From: Terrisporobacter mayombei | Lineage (GTDB): Bacteria; Bacillota; Clostridia; Peptostreptococcales; Peptostreptococcaceae | Reading direction: 5' to 3' | DNA length: 64,000 nucleotides | Assembly (NCBI RefSeq): GCF_020748465.1 | Contig: NZ_JAHZMP010000004.1 | Location: 223,316-287,315 of the forward strand | In this document: piece by piece, positions 36,809 through 47,274 of the stretch | How positions within the stretch are numbered: the first letter of the stretch is position 1 | Layout: the number at the start of each line of letters is the position of its first letter | Program-made: the position numbers and the translations under genes | The notes under the pieces: model-generated | Database searches by the model: none | Told to the model about the DNA's origin: nothing | The model's input: only the letters and a program-made list of their open reading frames with translations

Positions 36809-37869
36809 CTATAAATTCAGTATTATGTTATAGATTGTTCTTAAGGAATAAGAAAAAATATCTTCATTAAAATCAAATTTACTATTGTGTAAAGGATAAT
36901 TTATTTCATTTTCTTTTTCAGCAAAAAATACAATTCTTAAACCTGGTATTTGTTGAAAATAATAAGCTGCATTATCACCTGCTAAATAAGGTTTTTCACC
37001 TAATATAAATTTATCCTTAAAAATTTCATCTCCTATTGCTGATCCTAATTTAACTAAATGTTTATTGTTTATAGCACTTGGTAAATGAGATTCTAAATTA
37101 AATTTTATTTTTGCTCCCGTATCTTCTGCTAAAAATCTCATTTTTTCTTCTAGTTAATTAATTAAATATTTAAAAGTATTATCGTCTATTGCTCTTAAAG
37201 TTCCCTCTAGTCGAACTTTTTCTGCCATAATATTATTTTTTACTCCTCCTTTTATCATGCCTATGCCTAATATAAATGGAGATTTATCACTTAAATTCCT
37301 ATTCATTTCATCTATAATATTTATTATTTTTCCACTTACAGATATGGCATTTATACCTTTATCTGTATCACCCCAATGAGATGATTTTCCTAAAATATCA
37401 ATAGATACTCTTCCTATAGTGGCTGTGGATACATCCTTTTGAATTTCCATACCAATAGGCTGAGAGTTGGCAAAATGAAAAATTATCATTTTATCTACTT
37501 TAGGATTTTCCAATACTTTTTCTTTAATTAGTTTTTTAGCACCGTTGCAACTATTCCATCATGTCCACAAGCATGCATTACGCCTTTATTTTTAGACTTA
37601 TATTCAAACGTATTTTTTTCATCTATTGGAAGAGCATCAATTTCAGCACGCAATGCTATAGTTTGGTAATTTAAGTCATTAATTAAAGTTGCAACTACTC
37701 CCGTCTCTCCAATTATTTTATTCTCAATACCTATATCATCTAAATATTTGCCTATAAGCTTGGAAGTATTATATTCTTTTTCACTAATTTCTGGGTATTG
37801 ATGTAAATATCGTCTTACTTTTATTACTTCTCTTATTAATGAATTATCTATTTCATTGCATTTTATCAT
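36809..37869 (-). pseudogene. M20D-family amidohydrolase, inactivated by one frameshift and one nonsense codon
   Basis: Three consecutive pieces of one metallo-amidohydrolase/aminoacylase. Piece 1 (37869-37528) has RRYLHQYPEISEKEYNT, IALRAEIDALPI and the metal site HACGHDG, then stops after LKN at an A6 run (37532-37537). One added A continues as LKKLIKEKVLENPKVDK. Piece 2 (to 37154) covers the lid domain (GRVSIDILGKSSHWGDTDKGINAI, IKGGVKNNIMAEKVRLEGTLRA) and ends in an in-frame TAA (37156-37154). The same frame continues as LEEKMRFLAEDTG to the C-terminal piece (LAGDNAAYYFQQIPGLRIVFF). The ATG has an AGGAGAA site. Likely a decayed gene; total about 353 codons. Confidence 0.88.
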
Positions 37870-37887
37870 TTATAAATTCTCCTAAAT

Positions 37888-38682
37888 TTATAATTCAAAG
37901 TATTCTTTTATAGCATGTACTACGCCATCATCATCATTTGATTTAGCTCTATAGTTACATATTCCTTTTAATTGTGGGTGAGCATTTTCCATTGCATAAC
38001 TATATTTACAACTTTGCATCATTTCATAGTCATTTAAATAATCACCAAAAGCCATTGTTTCATCATAAGAAACATTATAATTTTCTTGAAGAATTTTTAT
38101 AGCTTCACCTTTATTCACTCCTGGATTCATTAAATCTACCCAGTTATGTCCTGATAAACAAACCATTAAGTTCTTATTATACTTTTCTAGTAATTCAAAT
38201 GCATTATTTTCTGCATCAACTTCATCGAAAACAGCTAATTTGCATATTTTGTCTGTATATAATACATCCATTAAATCTTCTACCATTTCAAGTTTTGCAT
38301 AATACATTCTTGCATTTTCTAAAAATACTTCATTATCATTTTCCACATATGCAGATTCAACACCACATAAAATAGGATACATGCCTTCCCCTTGTCTCAC
38401 ATCCTTCAAAGCTTTTTTAACTTCTTCTGTGTTGATTTCATCCACATAAATAGATTGGCCATTATCATATACAATAGATCCATTATCACTAATATAAACA
38501 AGGTCTCCCTTTATATCTTCAAAGTTTTCAAGTAAATTAAAATATTGTCTTCCACTAGCAATAGCAAATTTAACCTCTTTTTCTTTTAATTTTTTTACTA
38601 AATCAAATAAATATGGTGATAAGTTCTTATTACTGTCTAATAATGTGCCATCCATATCTGCTGCAATTAATTTTACTGTCAT
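37888..38682 (-). CDS. HAD-superfamily Cof-type phosphatase
   Basis: 264 aa, class IIB HAD hydrolase. Motif I DMDGTLLDSN (nucleophile Asp9, acid Asp11), motif II IASGRQ, Lys motif in NKGEAIKIL, and motif IV AFGDYLNDYEMM. Family members dephosphorylate sugar phosphates, flavin mononucleotide or pyridoxal phosphate; the substrate cannot be read from sequence. It lies 18 bp upstream of the M20 pseudogene and 89 bp after the ARH-macro gene, all in the same direction. Confidence 0.9.
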   Translation of the reverse strand: MTVKLIAADMDGTLLDSNKNLSPYLFDLVKKLKEKEVKFAIASGRQYFNLLENFEDIKGDLVYISDNGSIVYDNGQSIYVDEINTEEVKKALKDVRQGEGMYPILCGVESAYVENDNEVFLENARMYYAKLEMVEDLMDVLYTDKICKLAVFDEVDAENNAFELLEKYNKNLMVCLSGHNWVDLMNPGVNKGEAIKILQENYNVSYDETMAFGDYLNDYEMMQSCKYSYAMENAHPQLKGICNYRAKSNDDDGVVHAIKEYFEL

Positions 38683-38771
38683 ATTCTATTCTCCCTATAA
38701 TATTTTTCTGTTATTATATCATTAAATTTTTTTATATATTTCTTAATCTAATATTTTTATAAATAAATTAA

Positions 38772-40244
38772 TTAATCAAGTATGAACATTAATTCATAAT
38801 ATTTATCATATATTTCCTTATTAAAACACACAAGGTATATCATCTCAAGTTCTTGAGATGAATATTTGTTTAGCATATCTCTAATTGCCTTACATGCTAC
38901 AATACATGCTTTTTCATATGGATATCCATAAACTCCTGTACTTATTGCTGGAAAAGCTACAGTTCTGCAATTATTTTTTATAGCTTCTTCTATGGAATTT
39001 ATATAGCAAGAGTATAAAAGACTATCTTCATTTGTATTTCCTCCATGCCATATTGGCCCAACAGTATGAATTACATTTTTACATGGAAGGTTATAGGCAT
39101 TTGTTGTTTTTGCTTCTCCTGTTTTACAACCATTCAAAGTTCTACATTCCATTAGAAGTTTTGGTCCTGCTGCTCTATGGATGGCTCCGTCAACCCCACC
39201 ACCACCAAGAAGTGAATTATTGGCAGCATTAACTATTGCATCAACTTTTAACTTTGTAATATCTTCATTTATAATTTCTACTCTTTCTTTTAATTTCTCT
39301 TTTTTAAAATCAATCTTATTTATTAATTTGTATACTTCATCTTTCCCCCTTAGTATCTCAAACCATCTCTTTGGAATACTTTCAAAACCATATAAAACCC
39401 CTGCTATTCCCCCTGTTACTGCAGCTGTTGTATCTGTATCATTTCCAAGAGCTATAGCTTTTTTTATAGCATCTTCATAAGAATTACTTTCTCTAATAAC
39501 TTTAATACTACTCTTTAAACAGTCTATCACATGTCCTGTACCGCTTTCTTCTACTGCATCTTCTGGTAAGATATCATTTATTAACCCTTCTAGATAGTTT
39601 TTATCGTGTTCATATATTTCTTTCAATTTCCTTATACTTATTTCATAAGCACCATTAAAATCATTTCCTTTTAAAATATTTCTAATTATAAGAGAATATA
39701 ATGCGCAGCATATTTGATTATTAACATGACCATGTGTGATTAATGACTGAGTATGAGCATCTTCTACTAGATCTTCATCACTACCATCATGTAATAAAGG
39801 AATACCTAGTACTCTCATCAATGATCCATTTCCTTGGCCTTTTTTTATAGTAAATCCACTTTCATAAGGTGATGTCCCTGCACTATATTTCATCAATGAT
39901 TGCATGGTTTGGCCACCTACATCAAATACATTATTATCTACAGCTAAATAGCCCCACGTCCACCAATCAAGTAGTTTATCCGCTAAATTTTTAATATCCA
40001 ACTTCTTACATTCTAAAAAACTTTCTAATACACATAAGAATTGCGCTCCATCATCAGAATAAGTTCCAAAAGGTATATCTTTATAGGTTTTCTTAAATCC
40101 ATTTGGTGGAATCATATCTATTTGCTCAAAAGGTGGAATTTGGTTAGGTGGATAAAATTCATAAGATACTCCTGTTGCATCTCCTATTAACAATCCCCAT
40201 AATCCTCCTAAGACTTTATTGTTGGAATAATATAATTTATACAC
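38772..40244 (-). CDS. ADP-ribosylglycohydrolase fused to a macrodomain
   Basis: 490 aa. Residues 1-310 form a DraG/ARH-type hydrolase: [12 protein letters not shown] (18-29), the metal site SDDG (63-66, usually TDDT), and [18 protein letters not shown] (about 265-282) with the conserved D-x-D-T. Residues 322-485 form a MacroD-like domain: [20 protein letters not shown] (335-354) and [12 protein letters not shown] (431-442). Both modules remove or bind ADP-ribose: ARH cleaves ADP-ribose from protein or O-acetyl-ADP-ribose, MacroD de-ADP-ribosylates acidic residues and deacetylates OAADPR. Starts at GTG behind GGAGGAG. No ADP-ribosyltransferase gene is seen nearby. Confidence 0.92.
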   Translation of the reverse strand: MYKLYYSNNKVLGGLWGLLIGDATGVSYEFYPPNQIPPFEQIDMIPPNGFKKTYKDIPFGTYSDDGAQFLCVLESFLECKKLDIKNLADKLLDWWTWGYLAVDNNVFDVGGQTMQSLMKYSAGTSPYESGFTIKKGQGNGSLMRVLGIPLLHDGSDEDLVEDAHTQSLITHGHVNNQICCALYSLIIRNILKGNDFNGAYEISIRKLKEIYEHDKNYLEGLINDILPEDAVEESGTGHVIDCLKSSIKVIRESNSYEDAIKKAIALGNDTDTTAAVTGGIAGVLYGFESIPKRWFEILRGKDEVYKLINKIDFKKEKLKERVEIINEDITKLKVDAIVNAANNSLLGGGGVDGAIHRAAGPKLLMECRTLNGCKTGEAKTTNAYNLPCKNVIHTVGPIWHGGNTNEDSLLYSCYINSIEEAIKNNCRTVAFPAISTGVYGYPYEKACIVACKAIRDMLNKYSSQELEMIYLVCFNKEIYDKYYELMFILD

Positions 40245-40332
40245 TGTATCTCCTCCTATTACATGAGTTTTATCATATATAGATATATGGTAACAGAAAC
40301 TTATTCATTTATGTTTGATTTTGAACAAAATA

Positions 40333-40359
40333 AAAAGAAATGTTTTCACATTCCTTTTA
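40333..40359 (-). terminator. Terminator of the minus-strand teichoic-acid genes
   Basis: Hairpin GAAATGT-TTTC-ACATTCC with flanking A/T runs, shortly after the stop of the last transferase gene. Confidence 0.72.
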
Positions 40360-40369
40360 TTAAGTAAAT

Positions 40370-41614
40370 TTATATGCATTCATTTAATACTTCTAAGCTA
40401 CATGCTTTTCTATGTGGGTTAAATCTATTGTTAAATTCTTCGTATTTTTCGTCATATACAAACTCATTACCTAACTTATTAATCTCCTTTAACAAATTAA
40501 CCTCATCCTTTACAATTGGGCCTGGTAAATCTTTTACTGATAAATAAAAATCTCTCATTTTATTTTTGTATTCTTTAAAATCATACATATAGAAAATTAT
40601 TGGTCTGCTTAAATTTGCATAGTCGAAGAATACACTTGAATAATCTGTTATTAACATATCACTGACAATATATAAGTCATTTATATCATCATAATTGGAT
40701 ACATTTACTATAAACCCATTATATTTTTCAAAGTTAAAAGCATTACTAATGAAATAATGAGCTCTAAACAAAATTACATATTCATCCTCTAGTTCTTTCT
40801 GTAAGATATCAAAATTCAAACCTAAATCATAAGTATACCCAACTCCTGGCTCATGTTGATTTTCCCTCCAGGTAGGAGCATACAATATTATTTTTTTATT
40901 TCTTGGAATATTTAAATTTTCTTTTATTCTGTCACAATCATCTTCTGTAAATTCATACAGAAAATCATTTCTTGGATAGCCTTTTTCAATAAAAATATTA
41001 TCTTTTCCTATATCTTTTAATCCAAATGCTGAAGTTATTTTCTCATTAAAAAATTTTGATGGTGATACTAAGTAGCTATATCTTTGTGCATCTACTTTAT
41101 AATTGTGATGTAAGTCCTTTGTAGAAATTTTAGTACCTGTATAGTTTTCAATATCTAATCCTAGTTTTTTCAATGGTGTTCCATGCCAACATTGGATATA
41201 TATTTGATCAGGGTGCTTTTTAATTTCATTAGGTATTCTTGAATTAGTTACCCAATATTTTGCTGTAGAATAGTATTTATAGTATTCTTTACTCTTATAT
41301 TTAACAATTATTGTATTATCATACTTTAATAAATCTTCATGTTCTTTAGGATTTTTAAATGCCCAAATTTTTATGAAATCTTTATATTTTTCGTCTTCTG
41401 ACATTGCCTTATAAAGCGATTTGGGGCTACAACTATACTGTCTTCCCATATATGCCTCAAATACTATTAATTTATCATTAATAATCTCTTTATTATAAAA
41501 TGTTTTTAAGTACTTTCTTTTTTTATCCCAAGCAGATAAATTTACAGCTATTTGCTTAGTAATTGGCGTTATACTTAAAATTTTTATAATTATTTTTTTA
41601 ATTTCTTTTTTCAT
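40370..41614 (-). CDS. CDP-glycerol glycerophosphotransferase family (TagB/TagF-like)
   Basis: 414 aa. Peripheral membrane enzymes of this family add glycerol-phosphate units from CDP-glycerol to a lipid-linked teichoic-acid precursor. Typical motifs: FEAYMGRQYSCSPKSLY, QCWHGTPLKKLGLD (catalytic His), SPSKFFNEKI, EKGYPRNDFLYE, ILYAPTWRENQ, and ITDYSSVFFDYANLSRPIIFY. The basic, amphipathic N-terminus may bind membrane. The ATG has AGGAGAT. It lies 11 bp after tagD, which supplies CDP-glycerol. Confidence 0.9.
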   Translation of the reverse strand: MKKEIKKIIIKILSITPITKQIAVNLSAWDKKRKYLKTFYNKEIINDKLIVFEAYMGRQYSCSPKSLYKAMSEDEKYKDFIKIWAFKNPKEHEDLLKYDNTIIVKYKSKEYYKYYSTAKYWVTNSRIPNEIKKHPDQIYIQCWHGTPLKKLGLDIENYTGTKISTKDLHHNYKVDAQRYSYLVSPSKFFNEKITSAFGLKDIGKDNIFIEKGYPRNDFLYEFTEDDCDRIKENLNIPRNKKIILYAPTWRENQHEPGVGYTYDLGLNFDILQKELEDEYVILFRAHYFISNAFNFEKYNGFIVNVSNYDDINDLYIVSDMLITDYSSVFFDYANLSRPIIFYMYDFKEYKNKMRDFYLSVKDLPGPIVKDEVNLLKEINKLGNEFVYDEKYEEFNNRFNPHRKACSLEVLNECI

Positions 41615-41625
41615 TTGTATATCTC

Positions 41626-42021
41626 CTATTTTACCGTCTGAAGATCCTTTTTTATTTGAGTAGTTGATATTTCAGGAGTCCTAGGTAAATATACCACCTC
41701 ACAGTACTCACTCAAAAAGTCAAATTTACCCTTCCAGTCATCCCCCATTACAAATGTATCTATTTTAAATTCATTAACGTCACTTATCTTTTGATCCCAA
41801 CTATTCTCTGGTATCACTAAATCTACATAACGTATTGCCTCTAATAATCTTTTTCTTTCTTCATAACTGAAATAACATTTTTTATTCTTTTGCTCCCAGT
41901 TAAACTCATCACTTGATAAAACAACTACTAAATAGTCACCTAATGCTTTTGCTCTTTCTAATAAATTTACATGACCATAATGTAATAAATCAAATGTTCC
42001 ATAAGTAATTACCTTTTTCAT
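41626..42021 (-). CDS. tagD: Glycerol-3-phosphate cytidylyltransferase
   Basis: Makes CDP-glycerol from CTP and sn-glycerol-3-phosphate. 131 aa, full length. Nucleotidyltransferase motif [20 protein letters not shown] with HxGH, and C-terminal [17 protein letters not shown] precedes the ATG. It sits between two CDP-glycerol-using transferases, so substrate supply and polymerisation are co-expressed. Confidence 0.96.
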   Translation of the reverse strand: MKKVITYGTFDLLHYGHVNLLERAKALGDYLVVVLSSDEFNWEQKNKKCYFSYEERKRLLEAIRYVDLVIPENSWDQKISDVNEFKIDTFVMGDDWKGKFDFLSEYCEVVYLPRTPEISTTQIKKDLQTVK

Positions 42022-42041
42022 CGTTAATCCCCCCCATTTAT

Positions 42042-43214
42042 TTACTTTTTTCCTAATTCACCTATATCATTTTTAATGTATGAACAGATTTTTTCTGAAC
42101 ATGGTTCCTTTATATCATTAAATATGCTATTTATTAATTTTCTTTCTTGTTCAAATATATCTTTATTTTCAAATATCGTATTTAGTGATTCTAAAAATTC
42201 TTTCATACTTTTTGGTTTATATCCTGGTGTAACTTTATCATATTCAAAATTTATCCCTCTTTTAGTTAGATACTCTTCCTTATCATAGGGTAAAAATACT
42301 ATTGGCTTTTCTAATAATAGATAATCAATATAAATGCTTGAGTAATCTGTAATTAGTATATCAAATATATTAAGTATCTCCATGACATCATCAACTATTT
42401 CTTCATCCAACACCCTCACTCTATCATCTATGTATTTACATATATTAGCGGTTTCGGCAATATGTGTTCTTATAAATACGATAGCATTGTTATTTTCTAA
42501 AAACACATTCAACTCATTTTTATTGTAATCATCAAATGGAAATAATAGAGTATCTTTATACTCTCTATACGTTGGTGCATACAATATTATTCTTTCATAT
42601 TTATTTATATCAGGGCATAATGACTGAATTATTTTTTTATTTTGTTTCCTAAATAGAATATCATTTCTAGGCTGTCCCCAAACTTTGATTTTATTTTCAT
42701 TTACCCCAAAACTGTTTTTCATTATAGTAATTAATTTATTTGAAGTGGTTGAAATATATCTGTAATTATTAGAAAAAATACTTTTAAAATAAATTTTTTT
42801 AATAATTCCGTAATTATTCTCCATTAAAGCAATTCTTTTCAGCGGAACTCCGTGCCATAAATTCACAATAATTCTTCTCTTTCCTAAACCAAATCCATAT
42901 AATGGTAGTCCTGCAGATGTTAACCATACCCTAGCTGATAATACTTTTAATATTCCATTTATATCTTTTGTATTGATAAAATACTCGTCCCCGTACCTTT
43001 CTTGCATTTGTTTCCTTAACATATCATCATTAATTACATAGTACGGTTTAATATTATGTTCATAACTTAAAACATATTCAAACATATATTTCGAATTATA
43101 ATTAAATTTTTCATTATCTATAGATGAAAATATCCATATATCATCTTCTATTTTATAATCAAATATCACTCTACAGATTTGAGTTTTTATTAAATTTAAA
43201 AGTTTTCCCAGCAT
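42042..43214 (-). CDS. CDP-glycerol glycerophosphotransferase family protein
   Basis: 390 aa, first gene of the minus-strand teichoic-acid operon. Motifs: [16 protein letters not shown] (catalytic His), [46 protein letters not shown] and [22 protein letters not shown]. It is shorter than TagF and lacks other domains, resembling a primer-type or polymer-type transferase. AGGAAATG precedes the ATG. tagD follows after 20 bp. Confidence 0.9.
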   Translation of the reverse strand: MLGKLLNLIKTQICRVIFDYKIEDDIWIFSSIDNEKFNYNSKYMFEYVLSYEHNIKPYYVINDDMLRKQMQERYGDEYFINTKDINGILKVLSARVWLTSAGLPLYGFGLGKRRIIVNLWHGVPLKRIALMENNYGIIKKIYFKSIFSNNYRYISTTSNKLITIMKNSFGVNENKIKVWGQPRNDILFRKQNKKIIQSLCPDINKYERIILYAPTYREYKDTLLFPFDDYNKNELNVFLENNNAIVFIRTHIAETANICKYIDDRVRVLDEEIVDDVMEILNIFDILITDYSSIYIDYLLLEKPIVFLPYDKEEYLTKRGINFEYDKVTPGYKPKSMKEFLESLNTIFENKDIFEQERKLINSIFNDIKEPCSEKICSYIKNDIGELGKK

Positions 43215-43349
43215 AACTCATTTCCTAATCTATACATATATTATCCTTTCAATTTATTTCGGATTATTCGTCTAATTATTATTTGAATCTCATTTTTTAC
43301 GTACTATAAACAATTATAAACTATCTTTAAAGCAATTTGTAGGAAATAT

Positions 43350-43378
43350 TTTACATTTTTTTGTTTAGTTGGTATAAT
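43350..43378 (+). promoter_or_regulatory. Sigma-A promoter for the TagF-GT4 fusion gene
   Basis: TTTACA (43350-43355), 17-nt spacer, TATAAT (43373-43378), about 60 bp before the ATG at 43437. The divergent minus-strand promoter was not resolved. Confidence 0.7.
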
Positions 43379-43436
43379 TTGTATATTATACTATAATACA
43401 AATACTTAATATTAGACATTTTTCGAGGGAGGAAAT

Positions 43437-45851
43437 ATGATAAAAAAACTCAAAAAAAAATATAAAAAACTACGTAAGTGTTTTAAGAAGCTATCTTTCA
43501 ATAAAATGAAATATCGTAAATATATAAAAGATTTACCTATAAATGAAAAGTCTATCTTATTAGAGTCACAACATGGTAGAACTTCTAACGGTAATATGTA
43601 CTATATCTTAAAAGAACTTTTGACTAATCCTTCATATAAAGATTATGATATTTATTTTACAGTTAAAGAGTGCAATAAAAATAATATTTTTAAAGCTTTA
43701 GAAAAATATAATTTAGATAACTTCAAAACTGTATCAATTTATTCTAAAGAATATTATAAAGTTGTAGCTACTTCTAAGTACTTATTTAATGATACAACTT
43801 TTTTACCTTTCTTTATTAAAAGAAATGGACAAGTATATACTAATACATGGCATGGAACACCACTTAAGTGTCTCGGTAAGAATAGTAATGCTGATGCACA
43901 TCTTCTTGGAAATGTTCAAAGAAACTTTATTTTATCAGATTATTTGCTTTATCCTAATAAATTTACTATGGATCATATTATCAATGACTACATGCTTGAA
44001 AACATTTGTAATTCCAGGCCAATATTAGGAGGTTATCCTAGAAATTCGGTTTTCTTTAATGATGACATCCGTTCACAAGTTCGCGAATATTATGAAATTA
44101 ATGATGATATACAAGTAATTGCATATATGCCTACTTATCGTAATCATAGTGTTCCTCAAGGTAAAACTATAGAAAATACTTATGTACTATATCATTTACT
44201 TGAACTTGATAAGCGATTAACAGATAAGCAAATAATGTATGTTAATATTCATCCATTGGCAAGTTCTAGAATAGATTATAAAATGTTTAAACATATAAAA
44301 CCTATGCCTAAGTATTTTGAAACATATGAATTTTTAGCTGCAACAGACTGTTTGATAACTGATTATTCAAGTGTAATGTTCGATTATGCATTAACTAAAA
44401 ATAAAATAATTCTATTCACGTATGATGAAGAAGAATATTTAAATAGCCGTGGTACATACTTAGATATTAATACTTTACCATTTCCTCTAGTAAAGGATGT
44501 TGATGAATTATTAAATGAAATTATAACTGATAAAAGTTACAACGATAGTGAATTTATTAATAATTACTGTTCATATGATAGTAAATATTCATGTAAAAAT
44601 CTTTGTGATACTGTAATATTAAATAAAAAAAATATAATGCCTACATTTGAAATTCCTAAAAACAATAAGGAAAATGTTTTAATTTATGTAGGTAATATGG
44701 CTAAAAATGGTATTACTACTTCTATAAAAAATTTACTACTTAATTTAGACTTAGATAAAAAAAATTATTATATTAATTATATCCCAAGAAAAATAAAACG
44801 TAACTTATCTCAATTTGAAGACCTAAAATCAATAGTTAATTATATTCCCATACAAGGAAAAATGGTTCTAACATTGAAAGAGGAAATTATATATCATTTA
44901 TATAATAATAAGTTTATTTCAGCTTCTACTATGGCCAAACACCTTGACACAGCTTATGATCTTGAACTTAAACGTTCATTTGGTGATATTAATTTTTCTC
45001 ATGCAATACAATTTTGTGGGTATGAAGCTAGTCCTATTATGAAGTATTCTAAGTTTAAATGTAATAATATTATTTATGTTCACAATAATATGGTTGAAGA
45101 AATAAGAACTAAAAATAATCAACGTAAAGATGTGTTATCATATGCTTATAATACATATGATAAAGTTGCAATGGTTACTGTTGACATGTCTGAATCAGTA
45201 AATCATTTCTGCGAAACATCTAATAAATTAGTTGCAAATAATATTATTGATTATAATAGAGTTATTACAATGTCTATGGATGAATTATTTATAGACAATA
45301 ATACAATTATTAATACAGGTTTAGAAAAAATGAAAACAATTCTAAATAGTAATTCTAAAAAATTTATTACAATAGGAAGATTTTCGCAAGAAAAAGGACA
45401 TCTAAGACTTATTGATGCATTTGAGAAAGTATGGTTAGAAGATAATGATACTTACTTATTTATTATTGGCGGTTATGGTAAATTATATAATTCTACTTTA
45501 GAGTATGCAAAATCAAAAATATGCAGTGAAAATATTATAATTATTAAATCAATGTCAAACCCATATACTGTTTTGAAAAAATGTAACTATTTTGTTTTGT
45601 CTTCATATTACGAAGGATTTGGTCTCGTTATAGCTGAAGCCGATATGCTAGGATTACCTGTTATTTCAACAGATATTGATGGTCCTAGACAATTTATGTT
45701 GAAAAATAACGGCGCACTTGTAGAAAACTCAACAAATGGTATTTATACTGGAATGATTGATTTGTTAAATAATAAAGTGAAATGTATGAATGTTGATTAT
45801 AAGAAATATAACGAAAATGCAGTAAAACAATTTGAGAACCTTCTAGCTTAG
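43437..45851 (+). CDS. TagF-like CDP-glycerol transferase fused to a GT4 glycosyltransferase
   Basis: 804 aa. A Lys-rich N-terminus (KKLKKKYKKLRKCFKKL) may lie on the membrane. Residues about 35-400 are a TagB/F-type glycerophosphotransferase: ILLESQHGRTSNGNMYY, NTWHGTPLKCLG (catalytic His), GGYPRNSVFF, IAYMPTYRNHS and CLITDYSSVMFDYALTKNK. Residues about 415-800 are a GT-B, GT4-type glycosyltransferase with TIGRFSQEKGHLRLIDAFE and SSYYEGFGLVIAEADMLGLP (E-x7-E). One chain could both polymerise glycerol phosphate and glycosylate the chain or linker. Divergent from the tagD operon. Confidence 0.9.
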   Translation: MIKKLKKKYKKLRKCFKKLSFNKMKYRKYIKDLPINEKSILLESQHGRTSNGNMYYILKELLTNPSYKDYDIYFTVKECNKNNIFKALEKYNLDNFKTVSIYSKEYYKVVATSKYLFNDTTFLPFFIKRNGQVYTNTWHGTPLKCLGKNSNADAHLLGNVQRNFILSDYLLYPNKFTMDHIINDYMLENICNSRPILGGYPRNSVFFNDDIRSQVREYYEINDDIQVIAYMPTYRNHSVPQGKTIENTYVLYHLLELDKRLTDKQIMYVNIHPLASSRIDYKMFKHIKPMPKYFETYEFLAATDCLITDYSSVMFDYALTKNKIILFTYDEEEYLNSRGTYLDINTLPFPLVKDVDELLNEIITDKSYNDSEFINNYCSYDSKYSCKNLCDTVILNKKNIMPTFEIPKNNKENVLIYVGNMAKNGITTSIKNLLLNLDLDKKNYYINYIPRKIKRNLSQFEDLKSIVNYIPIQGKMVLTLKEEIIYHLYNNKFISASTMAKHLDTAYDLELKRSFGDINFSHAIQFCGYEASPIMKYSKFKCNNIIYVHNNMVEEIRTKNNQRKDVLSYAYNTYDKVAMVTVDMSESVNHFCETSNKLVANNIIDYNRVITMSMDELFIDNNTIINTGLEKMKTILNSNSKKFITIGRFSQEKGHLRLIDAFEKVWLEDNDTYLFIIGGYGKLYNSTLEYAKSKICSENIIIIKSMSNPYTVLKKCNYFVLSSYYEGFGLVIAEADMLGLPVISTDIDGPRQFMLKNNGALVENSTNGIYTGMIDLLNNKVKCMNVDYKKYNENAVKQFENLLA

Positions 45852-46180
45852 AGACTTTTAAAGTTATAGGTTGTAAGCTAAGTATTCTATCTCCAAACAT
45901 TATTGTGAGTTGCCCTAAAATAGACACCCAATTTTGGTTTGGAGATGCCTATTTCTCCATAATTTTTATTGTAAATAAATACACACAGTTTTGATAACCT
46001 AAGGAATACCTTTTATACTATCAATGCATACAATTAAAATGTGAACGAGTATAAAATAACTTTTTTAATATTATATATAAAAAAAGAGAGATTAAACAAA
46101 ATTTATTTAATCTCTCTTTTTTTATATATTTTTTAATAGTTTTAAATAACAAATTTTCTATTAAGTTTTACTATTCCTTA
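45852..46180. other. Intergenic region with terminator and an inverted repeat
   Basis: No gene. ATCTCCAAAC (45889-45898) and GTTTGGAGAT (45937-45946) form a 10-bp inverted repeat around a segment reading TGCCCTAAAATAGACACCC, which looks similar to IS3-type element ends. A terminator follows at 46077-46124. Confidence 0.5.
46077..46124. terminator. Bidirectional terminator
   Basis: A 16-bp perfect stem AAAAAGAGAGATTAAA / TTTAATCTCTCTTTTT (46081-46096 with 46106-46121), between the fusion gene and the convergent peptidase gene. Confidence 0.9.
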
Positions 46181-47062
46181 TTAATCGTTAGCATTTAACC
46201 ATTCAGTTAAAACTTCCACATATCTTTCATGTTCTTCCACAAAAGGCATATGTCTTGAATATTGGAATAACTCCCATTTACTATTTGGAATTCTATCATG
46301 CATAGTTTTTGCAATATATGGTGAGCATAAATCTATTGCTCCATTAGTTATTAAACAAGGTTCTTCTATTTCATGTAATCTATCTGTGAACTCATATCCA
46401 GCTAGTGTTCCTGATGGAGAGAACTCGTTGTGTCCCCATCCTACAACATATGCTTCAGTCCCTGATTTTTTAGGTCTTCTTAAGCATTCTGGGTCATTTT
46501 CAGTTACTTCACCTGCGCAGTACATTTTCATAAATTTATCTAATGCTTTGCTATATTCTTCACTAGAATAATCTCCAGTATTTACTGCATCAAGTAAAGC
46601 TTTTTGATCAGCTTCGTCCATGTATGATATTTTTCTTTTTTGCTCTACTTCCCAAAGACTTGCAGAAGAAAGAGTAGATGAAAGAATATATGACTTAATT
46701 CCTTTTGGTTTATACTCAAGAGCGTACCAGATAGCCTGCATTCCACCCCAAGATTGTCCTAATAAATGAATTTCATCAAGCCCTAAGTGTTCTCTTAATG
46801 CCATAAGCTCTTCTATCCAAGTATCAGCATTAAATAATTCTGGATGACCTTCAACAAATGAATTACCACAACCTATTTGATCATACATTATTACTTGTCT
46901 ACCACTTTCAGCTATTTGGTCTAAAACTTCAAAATAGTTATGTGTAGAACCTGGCCCTCCATGAAGTAGTACTAATGGTGCCTTACCTTCAGTTGCTTCT
47001 CCTACTACACGATAATAAGTTTTAAAGCCTTTAAAAGGCATGTATCCTTCAGTTATTTTCAT
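46181..47062 (-). CDS. pip: Proline iminopeptidase-type alpha/beta hydrolase
   Basis: 293 aa. Releases N-terminal proline (or related residues) from peptides. Oxyanion motif HGGPGSTHNY (34-43), nucleophile elbow GQSWGG with Ser104, acid in the region TNGAIDLCSP, and His in YSRHMPFVEEHERY. The cap domain contains CLRRPKKSGTEAY. GGGGGAG precedes the ATG. Monocistronic. Confidence 0.9.
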   Translation of the reverse strand: MKITEGYMPFKGFKTYYRVVGEATEGKAPLVLLHGGPGSTHNYFEVLDQIAESGRQVIMYDQIGCGNSFVEGHPELFNADTWIEELMALREHLGLDEIHLLGQSWGGMQAIWYALEYKPKGIKSYILSSTLSSASLWEVEQKRKISYMDEADQKALLDAVNTGDYSSEEYSKALDKFMKMYCAGEVTENDPECLRRPKKSGTEAYVVGWGHNEFSPSGTLAGYEFTDRLHEIEEPCLITNGAIDLCSPYIAKTMHDRIPNSKWELFQYSRHMPFVEEHERYVEVLTEWLNAND

Positions 47063-47232
47063 GTTTAACTCCCCCTATTTGTCATTAGAAACCAGAATTA
47101 GTTCCTAGGTAATACTTTTAAAAAATTTAGCACTTTTATTTAGTATAACATGAAAGTAAAAGGTTTTCACTACTATATGATCATGAAAATTTTATGCATA
47201 CATATAATTTTGTTTTTACATTCTTAGATATA

Positions 47233-47268
47233 TAAAAAAGAACTAAGCATTATACGACTTAGTTCTTT
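47233..47268 (-). terminator. Terminator after rlmD
   Basis: AAAGAACTAAG / CTTAGTTCTTT stem (47238-47248 with 47258-47268), T-tail on the minus strand. Confidence 0.88.
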
Positions 47269-47274
47269 ATTGTA

